Of a stretch of 64,000 nucleotides of DNA, positions 28,175-35,545 are shown in pieces. The first letter of the stretch is position 1. Every line of letters starts with the position of its first letter. The stretch is from Salinicola aestuarinus (GTDB lineage Bacteria; Pseudomonadota; Gammaproteobacteria; Pseudomonadales; Halomonadaceae): assembly GCF_003206645.1 (NCBI RefSeq), contig NZ_PZJP01000002.1:81834-145833 (forward strand), read 5' to 3'. The notes under the pieces were generated by a model that searched no databases, was not told where the DNA came from, and worked only from the letters and a program-made list of their open reading frames with translations. Both the position numbers and the translations under genes were made by a program.

Positions 28175-29331
28175 GGCGAGGCAGGCTCCTGAGTCGGTTC
28201 GAGAGTCGAGGTGAGTGAGGCGGATGGCTCTGGCGGATGGTTGTCGAAGGCCTGTCGCCACTGCTCGAGCAGCGCCTGGCGCTTGAGTGTATCCAGAGGC
28301 GCCAGCAGTCCGGGACCGATGCGCACCGGGCGGATTGCATCACCTAGCGTATCGCGCAGGGCATTGGCAGTTCCCAGGCCGGTGATGCCAGGATGCACCG
28401 CGCCCAGGGACGTTTCGGTCGCGATCAGGCGCTGGGCCGGCTCGCCGAGCAGGTAGTCGACGAAGCGCTCGGCCGTCCGTGGGTGCGGGGCGTCGCGCAG
28501 GGTCATCACCATCCGCTGCAACACCAGCGCATAGTCACGGGGCACCACGATTTCGAGTTCCGGATGCGCGTTGACGTAGGACTGCGCGTAGGAGCCAATC
28601 AGGTTGTAGCCGATCCAGTAGCGTCCGTCGCTCAATCCTTCCAGCATCGCGGAGGTCGTCGTTTCCAGCGCCGCCTCGCTGCGCCCGAGCGCCTCCACCA
28701 GCGCCCAGTAGCGGGCCGAGATTCGGGCGTCCTCGACGGCGTAGGTATAGCCCGCGCCGCTGAGTCGAGGGTCGTAGGTGACCACGCGGCCACGCAGCGG
28801 CTCGGGCATCTCCTCCAGTCGCTCGAGGAGCTCGGCGTGGCTACGCGGCGGGGCCATGCGCGCGGCGAGGTCGCGGCGATAGACCATCACGATGGGTTCG
28901 AAGGTGACGCCGAAGAGCTCTTGACGCCAGCGCGCCCAGGCGGGCCAGGCGCTGGCCATCGCCGTCTCGAGGGGGGCGGACAACCCGTCGTTGGCGAGCT
29001 GAAACTGCCACGGCATCGCCGGCGAGATCAGCACATCGGCCTCCGGCCTGGCGTGCTGCTGTCTTACCCGGGCATGAAGCTCGATGCTCTGAAGGTTGTG
29101 GTAGACGATATCGACATCCGGATTGCGGCGGTGGAAATCCGCGAGCAGCGGTCGCATCTGCGGCATGTCCAGCACGCCGTAGATCACCAGCGGGCGGGCG
29201 TCGGCGGCGTCGTTCACTAGATGCAGGGTGTCCGCTGGCGCCGGCACGGGCGCAAGCAGCCACACGGTGAGCAGTGAGGCAACCGGCATCGTAAGACGAC
29301 GTGGGATAGCTTGCCGAGGCGCGCAGCGCAT
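28171..29331 (-). CDS. ABC-type extracellular substrate-binding protein linked to TctDE
   Basis: A 386-residue periplasmic binding protein of the iron(III)/2-aminoethylphosphonate type (SBP_bac_6/Fbp-like): signal peptide in the first ~40 residues (ending APADT), then RPLVIYGVLDMPQMRPLLADFHRRNPDVDI and the hinge region ISPAMPWQFQLAND. No ABC permease or ATPase is adjacent. ATG 29331 overlaps the tctE stop (TGATG); an ATG at 29361 is less likely. In this operon (tctD, tctE, this gene, tlyA) a lone binding protein behind a sensor kinase suggests it presents a ligand to the kinase rather than to a transporter. That is inference. Confidence 0.83.
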   Translation of the reverse strand: MRCAPRQAIPRRLTMPVASLLTVWLLAPVPAPADTLHLVNDAADARPLVIYGVLDMPQMRPLLADFHRRNPDVDIVYHNLQSIELHARVRQQHARPEADVLISPAMPWQFQLANDGLSAPLETAMASAWPAWARWRQELFGVTFEPIVMVYRRDLAARMAPPRSHAELLERLEEMPEPLRGRVVTYDPRLSGAGYTYAVEDARISARYWALVEALGRSEAALETTTSAMLEGLSDGRYWIGYNLIGSYAQSYVNAHPELEIVVPRDYALVLQRMVMTLRDAPHPRTAERFVDYLLGEPAQRLIATETSLGAVHPGITGLGTANALRDTLGDAIRPVRIGPGLLAPLDTLKRQALLEQWRQAFDNHPPEPSASLTSTLEPTQEPASP

Positions 29332-30725
29332 CAGGCGTCGCAGAAGGTGATGACGATGCATAGTCCGGGGCGCTCCGAGTGCTCGGGGTAGGCGTCATGC
29401 AGTGTGAGGCGGGCTCCGTGGGCGCGGGCGACGCTGTCGACGATAGCGAGCCCGAGGCCGGTGCCGCTTCCGCTTTCCTGGCCCCGATGAAAGGGGCGCA
29501 ACGCCAGCAGGCGTTCCGACTCGGGAATGCCGGGGCCGTTATCTTCGACGATCAGCCGAGGCGGCGCCGTTTCGATGCGTACCGTCACCAGCGTCGCGCC
29601 GTAAACCGAGGCGTTGTCGACCAGATTGATGAGGGCCTCCTCCAGCTGCCAGGGCGTCGCGTCGACGACGACGGTGCGCGGCGCCGCCTCGATGCCGAGA
29701 TCGACGCCGCGACGATGCAAGCGCGAAAACGTGTTTCGCACGCAACCGCGGGCGAGAGCGACCAAATCGACCCGTTCACGGTCGAGAGCCGCTTCAGGGT
29801 TGTTGAGCCGGGTCAGCGAAAGCAACTGACCGGCGAGGCGAGAGGCGCGATTGGCGGTGTCGTCCATCGTCACCAGCGCCTCACGCCAGCGTGCCGGGTC
29901 GGACTGACGCAGCGCCAGTTCCGCGCGGGCGGAGAGTCCCGCCAGCGGGGTGCGTAGCTGGTGAGAGGCGTCGCCGATGAAGCGCTCCTGGTTCGCCCGC
30001 ACGCGGCGCATGCGCGCCAGGAGTTCGTTGAGTGCTTCGCGAAGCTCGGCCAGCTCGCGGGGCATCTCGAGCGTCAGCGGTGAGAGCGTTCGCGGATCAC
30101 GCTCCCGAATCGCCCGCCGCAGGCGCGTCAGCGGTTCGAGGGCAATGCGCGCCGACAGCAGCACGATGATCATCGCCAGGCCCGCGATGACCAGCACGTT
30201 GACCAGGCTGGCACGGAACAGCTGACTGGCCAGCGCCTCGCGACCCTCGAGCGTCTGCGCCACGCGAACCTCGAAGCGGTCGCTTCGATCCCATCCCTCG
30301 AGTCGGGCTCGCAGCACCCCGAGCCGAAGCGCCATGTCATCCGAGGTGACATCGGCGTAGCTCATGCGGGGCTCGCCATCGCCGGCCGGCAGCGCCGGCA
30401 GCGGTCTATTGCCGGTGACGTAGTGCCCGTGGACATCATAAAGCGCGTAGAAGACACGCTCCTCGGCATCGGTGGCGAGCATTTCCAGTGCCGAAGCCGG
30501 CAGATTCAGCCACAGCCCACTCTGCTGCCAGCGGACCTGCTCGGCGATGGAGAGCGAGGCGGCGTCCAGCAGCCGATCGTAGGCACGATCGGCGGCCTGC
30601 CGAGAGGTCAGCCAGGCCTCGACCAGCATGATCGCCGCGAGTAGTGCCAGCGGCAGTAGCAGCCAGATCGCCAGCCGACGGTAGAGGCTCAGGTGCGACA
30701 GGCGAATGGGGGGCGCGAGGCTCAA
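29331..30725 (-). CDS. tctE: Sensor histidine kinase, TctE type
   Basis: 464 residues. Membrane helix at ~17-38, a periplasmic sensor region ~40-170, second helix ~175-195, HAMP linker, then the HisKA box with phospho-acceptor His255 (GDASHQLRTPLAG) and an ATPase domain with NLVDNA, DNGPGIP and GTGLGLAIV. TctE senses extracellular tricarboxylates in Salmonella; the sugar or acid sensed here is unknown. TTG at 30725 is the likely start: GGAG lies five bases upstream and TTG overlaps the tctD stop as TTGA. No ATG fits that position. It phosphorylates TctD and presumably controls the divergent tctCBA genes. Confidence 0.9.
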   Translation of the reverse strand: MSLAPPIRLSHLSLYRRLAIWLLLPLALLAAIMLVEAWLTSRQAADRAYDRLLDAASLSIAEQVRWQQSGLWLNLPASALEMLATDAEERVFYALYDVHGHYVTGNRPLPALPAGDGEPRMSYADVTSDDMALRLGVLRARLEGWDRSDRFEVRVAQTLEGREALASQLFRASLVNVLVIAGLAMIIVLLSARIALEPLTRLRRAIRERDPRTLSPLTLEMPRELAELREALNELLARMRRVRANQERFIGDASHQLRTPLAGLSARAELALRQSDPARWREALVTMDDTANRASRLAGQLLSLTRLNNPEAALDRERVDLVALARGCVRNTFSRLHRRGVDLGIEAAPRTVVVDATPWQLEEALINLVDNASVYGATLVTVRIETAPPRLIVEDNGPGIPESERLLALRPFHRGQESGSGTGLGLAIVDSVARAHGARLTLHDAYPEHSERPGLCIVITFCDA

Positions 30726-31393
30726 GAAAGCTCCAGTACATACCCGAGTCCGCGCACCGTGCGCAGCCCGATATCGGTGTCGGCGAGGCGCCGACGAAGC
30801 CGATGCACGTAGACCTCGATGGCGTTGTCGCCGAGAGGCTCGCCGACGAAGGCCTCGTCCAGCAACCGCGTTTTCTCTACCGGCTCGCCGGCGTGCTGCA
30901 GCAGGCAAGCGAGCAAGCGGTGCTCCCGCGGCGGTAGCGCGAGGGGGGCGTCGCCGAGCTGGAATCGCTGGTGTTGGCGATCGAGCTGCAGCGGGCCCAG
31001 CACCAGCGGACCCTGCTCACGACCGTCGCGGCGGCGGAGCAGAGCGCGAACCCTGGCTTCCAGCTCATCGAGTGCAAAGGGCTTGGCGAGATAGTCGTCA
31101 GCGCCGAGATCGAGACCCGTGACGCGGTCCTCGATCGCTCCGCGCGCCGTCAAGATGAGTACCGGCGTGCTGCGGTCGTGACGGCGCAGCGCTGCCAGCA
31201 CCTCGAGACCGCTGAGAGTGGGAATGTTCAGATCGAGTAGCACGAGGTCGTAAGCGTGGCCGGCGCTGAGCTGCGCGAGGGCGGCCGCACCGTCGTCGAG
31301 GCAGGTGACCTGCTGGGACGACGTCGTCAGCGTCTCGGCCAGGGTGTCGGCCAGCAACGGGTCGTCTTCGACCAGCAGCAGTGTCACGGGCAT
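30722..31393 (-). CDS. tctD: Response regulator, TctD type (OmpR family)
   Basis: 223 residues: receiver domain with acidic pair Glu9-Asp10/11, phospho-acceptor Asp54 and Lys104 all in place, followed by an OmpR/PhoB winged-helix DNA-binding domain (residues ~130-223; DNAIEVYVHRLRRRL recognition region). Partner of TctE. First gene of the minus-strand operon, 297 bases from the divergent tctC start; the palindrome at 31,601-31,620 is a candidate binding site. Confidence 0.92.
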   Translation of the reverse strand: MPVTLLLVEDDPLLADTLAETLTTSSQQVTCLDDGAAALAQLSAGHAYDLVLLDLNIPTLSGLEVLAALRRHDRSTPVLILTARGAIEDRVTGLDLGADDYLAKPFALDELEARVRALLRRRDGREQGPLVLGPLQLDRQHQRFQLGDAPLALPPREHRLLACLLQHAGEPVEKTRLLDEAFVGEPLGDNAIEVYVHRLRRRLADTDIGLRTVRGLGYVLELS

Positions 31394-31600
31394 CGGCGAA
31401 CTCCAGTCGGTCGGGGCCAGCGGCTTGGCTCGGGGTCATGAGCGACGGACGTATGGCCGTCGATGGGGGCGGACGCTGGGCGGTGGCGAAATTGTAAACG
31501 AAGTGACAATCGGCGCATTGAACTTTAGTCGGCATTTGCGTGATGCCCGTTGACCGGGTCTCAGCCCCGCCCTAATTTCCGCAGAGGGAAACAAAGTTCT

Positions 31601-31620
31601 ACCTTACAAAACTGTAAGGT
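31601..31620. promoter_or_regulatory. Perfect palindrome before tctC (candidate TctD operator)
   Basis: ACCTTACA-AAAC-TGTAAGGT: two perfect eight-base arms, four-base centre, 71 bases before the tctC start in the 297-base divergent region 31,394-31,690. The rest of that region shows a weak ATTGT...ACAAT pair (31,491-31,510) and no clear promoter boxes. Binding by TctD is inferred from position only. Confidence 0.5.
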
Positions 31621-31690
31621 TCGAGATGCCGACGGTACCCGACCGGTTACCGCGCCGATAACAACGCCGCTCACGGGCGAGGAGATCACC

Positions 31691-32677
31691 ATGTTTGTAG
31701 CCAAATCCATACGCTGGGTCGCCACGGCCGCTGTCGCGCTGACTGCGACCAGTGCGTTTGCCTTCGAACCGACGGGCAAGGTCGAGTGCATCGCGCCCTC
31801 CGACCCGGGCGGCGGTTGGGACTTCACCTGCCGCAGCGTGGGTAACGTGCTCGAGGCGCTCGATCTGGTACCGGCGAGCGTCCAGACCATCAACATGGCG
31901 GGGGCCGGCGGCGGTGTCGCTTTCGCGCATACCGTGAGCAAGCGCGCCGGCGATGACCAGCTACTGGTGGCGGCATCGACCGCGACCACCACGCGACTGG
32001 CGCAACAGCAGTTCCCGGGCATGGACGCCGACATGGTCAACTGGATCGGCGCGGTCGGTGCGGACTACGGCGTCATCGCGGTCTCGCAGGCGTCGCCCTA
32101 CCACACGCTGACCGAGCTGATGGATGCCATGAAAGAGGACCCGCGAGCGGTGAAGTTTGCCGGAGGGAGCGCCAATGGCGGCTGGGATCACCTGAAAGTG
32201 CTGATCGCCGCCAAGGCAGCCGGGGTCGAGAACCTGCCGCGCATCCCTTATCTCTCCTACAACAACGGCGGTGAGGCGATGACGCAGGTCATCGGCGGCC
32301 ACGTCGACGCCTTCACGGGCGATGTGACCGAAACCCAGGGGTTTCTGAACTCCGGTGACCTACGGGTGCTGGCGGTGCTCTCCGAAGAGCGGCTGGCGGG
32401 AGACTTCTCCGACATTCCCACGGCCAGGGAGCAGGGCATCGATGCGGTCGGGCCGAACTGGCGCGGTTTCTACATTCCGGCCGATGTCGATGACGACGCC
32501 AGACAGTACTGGGTCGACGCCCTCGACACGCTCTATGCCAGCGATGAATGGAAGCAGGTGATGCAGAACAATGGCCTGATGCCTTTCCATCCGGGGTCCC
32601 AGGAGTTCGAATCCTTCGTCAAGCAGCAGATCAGTGACATTCAGACCCTTTCACAGGATATCGGGCTGATTCGATGA
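31691..32677 (+). CDS. tctC: Tripartite tricarboxylate transporter, periplasmic binding protein TctC
   Basis: Captures citrate or a related carboxylate for the TctAB permease. 328 residues with a signal peptide (residues 1-25, ending SAFAFE) and the two-domain Bug-family fold (ECIAPSDPGGGWDFTCR near the N terminus; NMAGAGGGVAF; YLSYNNGGEAMTQVIGGHVDA). GAGGAG lies before ATG 31691; the longer open frame to 31550 is non-coding. First gene of tctCBA, overlapping tctB by four bases. Confidence 0.94.
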   Translation: MFVAKSIRWVATAAVALTATSAFAFEPTGKVECIAPSDPGGGWDFTCRSVGNVLEALDLVPASVQTINMAGAGGGVAFAHTVSKRAGDDQLLVAASTATTTRLAQQQFPGMDADMVNWIGAVGADYGVIAVSQASPYHTLTELMDAMKEDPRAVKFAGGSANGGWDHLKVLIAAKAAGVENLPRIPYLSYNNGGEAMTQVIGGHVDAFTGDVTETQGFLNSGDLRVLAVLSEERLAGDFSDIPTAREQGIDAVGPNWRGFYIPADVDDDARQYWVDALDTLYASDEWKQVMQNNGLMPFHPGSQEFESFVKQQISDIQTLSQDIGLIR

Positions 32678-33120
32678 GCCAGTTAAACGACCGTGTCTTC
32701 GGCCTGGTGATGCTGGTGATCGCCGTCGCCTATTACTACGGCGCGACCCAGTTTCCGGTCCCCTTCGGTGGATCGGAAGCCGTGGGGCCCGAGACCTTTC
32801 CCAAGCTGTTGGCCGTGATCCTGGCCGTCTGCAGCCTGTACATGATCGTCAAGCCTGACGCCGACAATCCGTGGCCGGTGTCGCGGACGTTCCTGGAGTT
32901 GGCCATCGCCATCGTCACCCTGATCGTCTACGCGCTGCTGCTCGAACCTCTGGGCTTCATTCTCGCCACCACGCTGGCGGTGGGGACGCTCTGCTGGCGC
33001 ATGGGGGCGAAGCCGTCGCGTAGCTACCTCACGGGTCTGATCAGTGGTGTGGTTGTCTACGTCCTGTTCAATTACGGACTCGAACTGCCGCTGCCACTCG
33101 GTCTGCTGGAGGTGAGCTGA
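32674..33120 (+). CDS. tctB: Tripartite tricarboxylate transporter, small permease TctB
   Basis: 148 residues, four membrane helices (roughly residues 5-22, 42-60, 72-108 as a pair, 120-140). Small partner of TctA; its exact task is not known. It overlaps tctC (ATGA) and tctA (TGATGG), so the three are one translation-coupled operon. Confidence 0.92.
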   Translation: MSQLNDRVFGLVMLVIAVAYYYGATQFPVPFGGSEAVGPETFPKLLAVILAVCSLYMIVKPDADNPWPVSRTFLELAIAIVTLIVYALLLEPLGFILATTLAVGTLCWRMGAKPSRSYLTGLISGVVVYVLFNYGLELPLPLGLLEVS

Positions 33121-34640
33121 TGGAAACGCTGCACTATCTCTCGCTCGGCTTCGGCGTCGCGCTGCAGCCCGAGAACCTGATGTTCGCGCTGATCGGCTGC
33201 TTCATCGGCACGCTGATCGGCGCGCTGCCGGGACTCGGTCCCGCCAACGGCGTCGCGATTTTGATTCCGCTCGCCTTCACGCTGGGGCTGCAGCCGGAAA
33301 CCGCGCTGATCATGCTCACCGCCGTTTATGCCGGCGCCATGTACGGCGGGCGTATCTCGTCGATCCTGCTCAACATTCCTGGTGACGAGCCGGCGATGAT
33401 GACCTGCCTCGACGGCTACCCGATGGCGCGCAAGGGCAAGGCGGCCGAGGCCCTGGCGATTTCGGCGATCGCCTCGTTCATGGGCAGCCTGATCGCCACC
33501 ATCGGTCTGATCCTGCTGGCGCCACTGCTCGCACGGTTTGCCCTGACCTTCGGCCCGGCGGAGTATTTCGCGCTGTTCGTGCTGGCTTTCGCCACCCTCG
33601 GCGGCATTACCGGGAAGAATCCGATGAAGACGCTGATGGCCGCCGCGATCGGTCTGATCATCGCGACCGTGGGTATCGATCTCTCCACCGGCACGCAGCG
33701 CTACACCTTCGATGTGCTGGAGCTCTACGAGGGGGTCGACTTCATCATCGCCATTGTCGGTCTGTTTGCGATCTCTGAGCTTCTGTTCTTCATCGAGGAG
33801 AAGGCCGGAGCCGGGCGCGGCATGATCAAGGTCAACCCGCTGAAGCTCAACTGGCGCGAGATTGGCATGATCTTCCCGACAACGCTTCGCAGCGGTGTGC
33901 TCGGCTTCATTGCCGGCGTGTTGCCGGGGGCGGGAGCATCGCTGGGCAGCTTTATCACCTACACGCTGGAGAAGAAGATCGTCGGCAAGAAAGGTTACTT
34001 CGGTGAGGGCGACCCGCGCGGTGTCGCCGCGCCGGAGGCGGGCAACAACGGTGCCTCCAGCGGTGCGCTGGTGCCCATGCTGACGCTCGGCGTACCGGGC
34101 AGCGGTACGACCGCCGTGCTGCTCGCCATGCTGGTATCGCTGAACATTACGCCGGGCCCGATGATGTTCACCCAGAACGCGGATCTGGTGTGGGGCGTGA
34201 TCGCGGCACTGCTGGTGGGCAACTTCATGCTGCTGCTGTTGAACATCCCGCTGGTCGGCGTGTTCGTGAAGATTCTGTCGGTACCGCCGATGTATCTGCT
34301 GCCGATCGTCACCATGGTGGCATTCGTGGGGATCTATTCGATCAGTCACTCGACCTTCGATCTCTACTTCATGATCGCCTTTGGCGTGGGCGGCTACATC
34401 CTGCGCAAGCTGGAGATTCCGCTAGTGCCCGTCATCCTGGGGCTGCTGCTGGGCCCGGAAATGGAGAAGAACCTGCGTCACGCCATGCAGATCTCCGACG
34501 GCGACTGGTCGATCCTCTGGGGCAGTGGCCTCTCCATCGGGCTCTGGCTGGTGGCGATTATCGGCCTACTGCTGCCGGTCATCGTCGGGCCGATCCTGCG
34601 TCGCCGCATGCAGGCGGCCAAGGCGACAACTCAGGACTGA
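33120..34640 (+). CDS. tctA: Tripartite tricarboxylate transporter, large permease TctA
   Basis: 506 residues with about a dozen membrane helices, the size of known TctA proteins. The family signatures GALPGLGPANGVAILIPLAF and GVLPGAGASLGSFITYTLEKK are repeated in the two inverted halves, and MTCLDGYPMARKGKAAEAL follows the first. It carries the substrate in, driven by a sodium or proton gradient. A hairpin without a T tract follows (34,666-34,693). Confidence 0.95.
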   Translation: METLHYLSLGFGVALQPENLMFALIGCFIGTLIGALPGLGPANGVAILIPLAFTLGLQPETALIMLTAVYAGAMYGGRISSILLNIPGDEPAMMTCLDGYPMARKGKAAEALAISAIASFMGSLIATIGLILLAPLLARFALTFGPAEYFALFVLAFATLGGITGKNPMKTLMAAAIGLIIATVGIDLSTGTQRYTFDVLELYEGVDFIIAIVGLFAISELLFFIEEKAGAGRGMIKVNPLKLNWREIGMIFPTTLRSGVLGFIAGVLPGAGASLGSFITYTLEKKIVGKKGYFGEGDPRGVAAPEAGNNGASSGALVPMLTLGVPGSGTTAVLLAMLVSLNITPGPMMFTQNADLVWGVIAALLVGNFMLLLLNIPLVGVFVKILSVPPMYLLPIVTMVAFVGIYSISHSTFDLYFMIAFGVGGYILRKLEIPLVPVILGLLLGPEMEKNLRHAMQISDGDWSILWGSGLSIGLWLVAIIGLLLPVIVGPILRRRMQAAKATTQD

Positions 34641-34665
34641 GCTTGCGCCGACGCGCGGCACGTTG

Positions 34666-34693
34666 CGAAGCCCCATCATCCGATGGGGCTTCG
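34666..34693 (+). terminator. Hairpin after tctCBA
   Basis: CGAAGCCCCATC, loop ATCC, perfect 12-base complement. It lies 26 bases after the tctA stop and probably protects or ends the transcript. It lacks a T tract, so intrinsic termination is uncertain. The rest of the gap up to 34,942 holds no gene. Confidence 0.5.
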
Positions 34694-34839
34694 AGGGGGG
34701 AGAATCACCGCCTCGCGGGGGCCTCTCCCATACGTTATGCCTGGCGTCTGTCAGCGTGACGTCGTTGCGCGCCGCTTGGCGAGTCCAACGGATGAAGCGG
34801 GGTTTGACGGTAAACTGGCGTTGGCGTTCGTTGCCGCTA

Positions 34840-34868
34840 TTGCTCGATGTGAATCACGCTGATATATT
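34840..34868 (+). promoter_or_regulatory. Candidate promoter of the 4.5S RNA gene
   Basis: TTGCTC and TATATT with a 17-base spacer, about 75 bases before the RNA. The -35 is weak. A closer TATACT (34,921-34,926) could be the -10 box of a second promoter but has no matching -35. Confidence 0.35.
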
Positions 34869-34942
34869 ATGCGCCTCGTTCGGCAAGGTGTTGATGACAC
34901 AGCCTTTGCCGCAACGGCGGTATACTGAATATCGCGCACTAT

Positions 34943-35055
34943 GGTGGCCCTTACCGGTCCTCCCGCAACGCTAGACCGCAAACCCCGCCAGGCCCGGAAG
35001 GGAGCAACGGTAGTGGTGGACGCGTGTGCCGGGATGTGGCTGGTCGGGGCCGCCT
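34943..35055 (+). ncRNA. ffs: Signal recognition particle RNA (4.5S RNA)
   Basis: The RNA scaffold of the bacterial signal recognition particle, which with Ffh sends inner-membrane proteins to the translocon. The sequence holds the conserved tip GGCCCGGAAGGGAGCA (Ffh-binding asymmetric and symmetric loops), GCGTGTGCCGGGATGT on the return strand and CCTCCCGCAACGCT on the way out, close to E. coli 4.5S. The ends GGTGGCCC (34,943-34,950) and GGGCCGCC (35,047-35,054) pair to close the rod. Length ~113 compares with 114 in E. coli. It precedes dnaX, as in Pseudomonas. Confidence 0.95.
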
Positions 35056-35146
35056 CCATTTGTGCCCTCCTGTTTGTGCTTTTCCCCGGCTTTCTCGCCA
35101 TCTTTTGCTCAGCCCTTTGCCCACGCCAAAGCGTTGGCGCGTCAAT

Positions 35147-35226
35147 GTTCTGGTCCTGCATCGTTCTGGTCCTGCATCGTTCTGGTCCTGCATCGTTCTG
35201 GTCCTGCATCGTTCTGGTCCTGCATC
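35147..35226 (+). repeat. 16-bp tandem repeat, five perfect units
   Basis: GTTCTGGTCCTGCATC five times head to tail without a single mismatch. It lies in the ~490-base gap between the 4.5S RNA and dnaX. No credible gene crosses it. Perfect identity suggests recent expansion. Confidence 0.95.
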
Positions 35227-35545
35227 GCATCCCCACGGTTGGTACATCTGCAGACAGCACCTAGGTAGCATCCCCGCCTCTTTATCGCTGATCCGTCTAC
35301 GCTCCCCGTTGAGGTTTGCTCTACGACCCTTGTTTTGGGGTCGAGCCCCTGACGCCAGTCAACCTCCCCTTGCGGTTCCGATCGCCTCCACGGCGCGTCG
35401 CCTCGTCACTCTGTAGACCAGCCTGCTAGAATGGCGCCTTCTTCAACGACGCCGCCTGCGGTCGCCGTCGCCAGGCGCCACGGCGACCCGCCGAGCGTCA
35501 CCGTACGACAAGCCGCGAGTCCCCACGCGAGGAGCGCCCAAGCGC
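35227..35545. other. Non-coding region before dnaX
   Basis: About 320 bases with no gene I can support. It holds the dnaX leader and presumably its promoter, which I could not place. A short GACCC...GGGTC hairpin lies near 35,327-35,344. Confidence 0.5.

Noticed and set aside
28171..29331. Complete ABC transporter
   Set aside because: Only the binding protein is present; no permease or ATPase lies beside it.
33072..34349. 425-codon open frame on the minus strand over tctA
   Set aside because: Composition (Gln, His, Arg) is typical of antisense frames in GC-rich genes; tctA is well supported.
35147..35226. Possible CRISPR array
   Set aside because: Units are contiguous with no spacers, and no cas genes are present.
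34751..35416. Open frames on both strands across the 4.5S RNA and the 16-base repeat
   Set aside because: They cross the RNA gene, and the repetitive 'protein' only reflects the 16-base DNA repeat.
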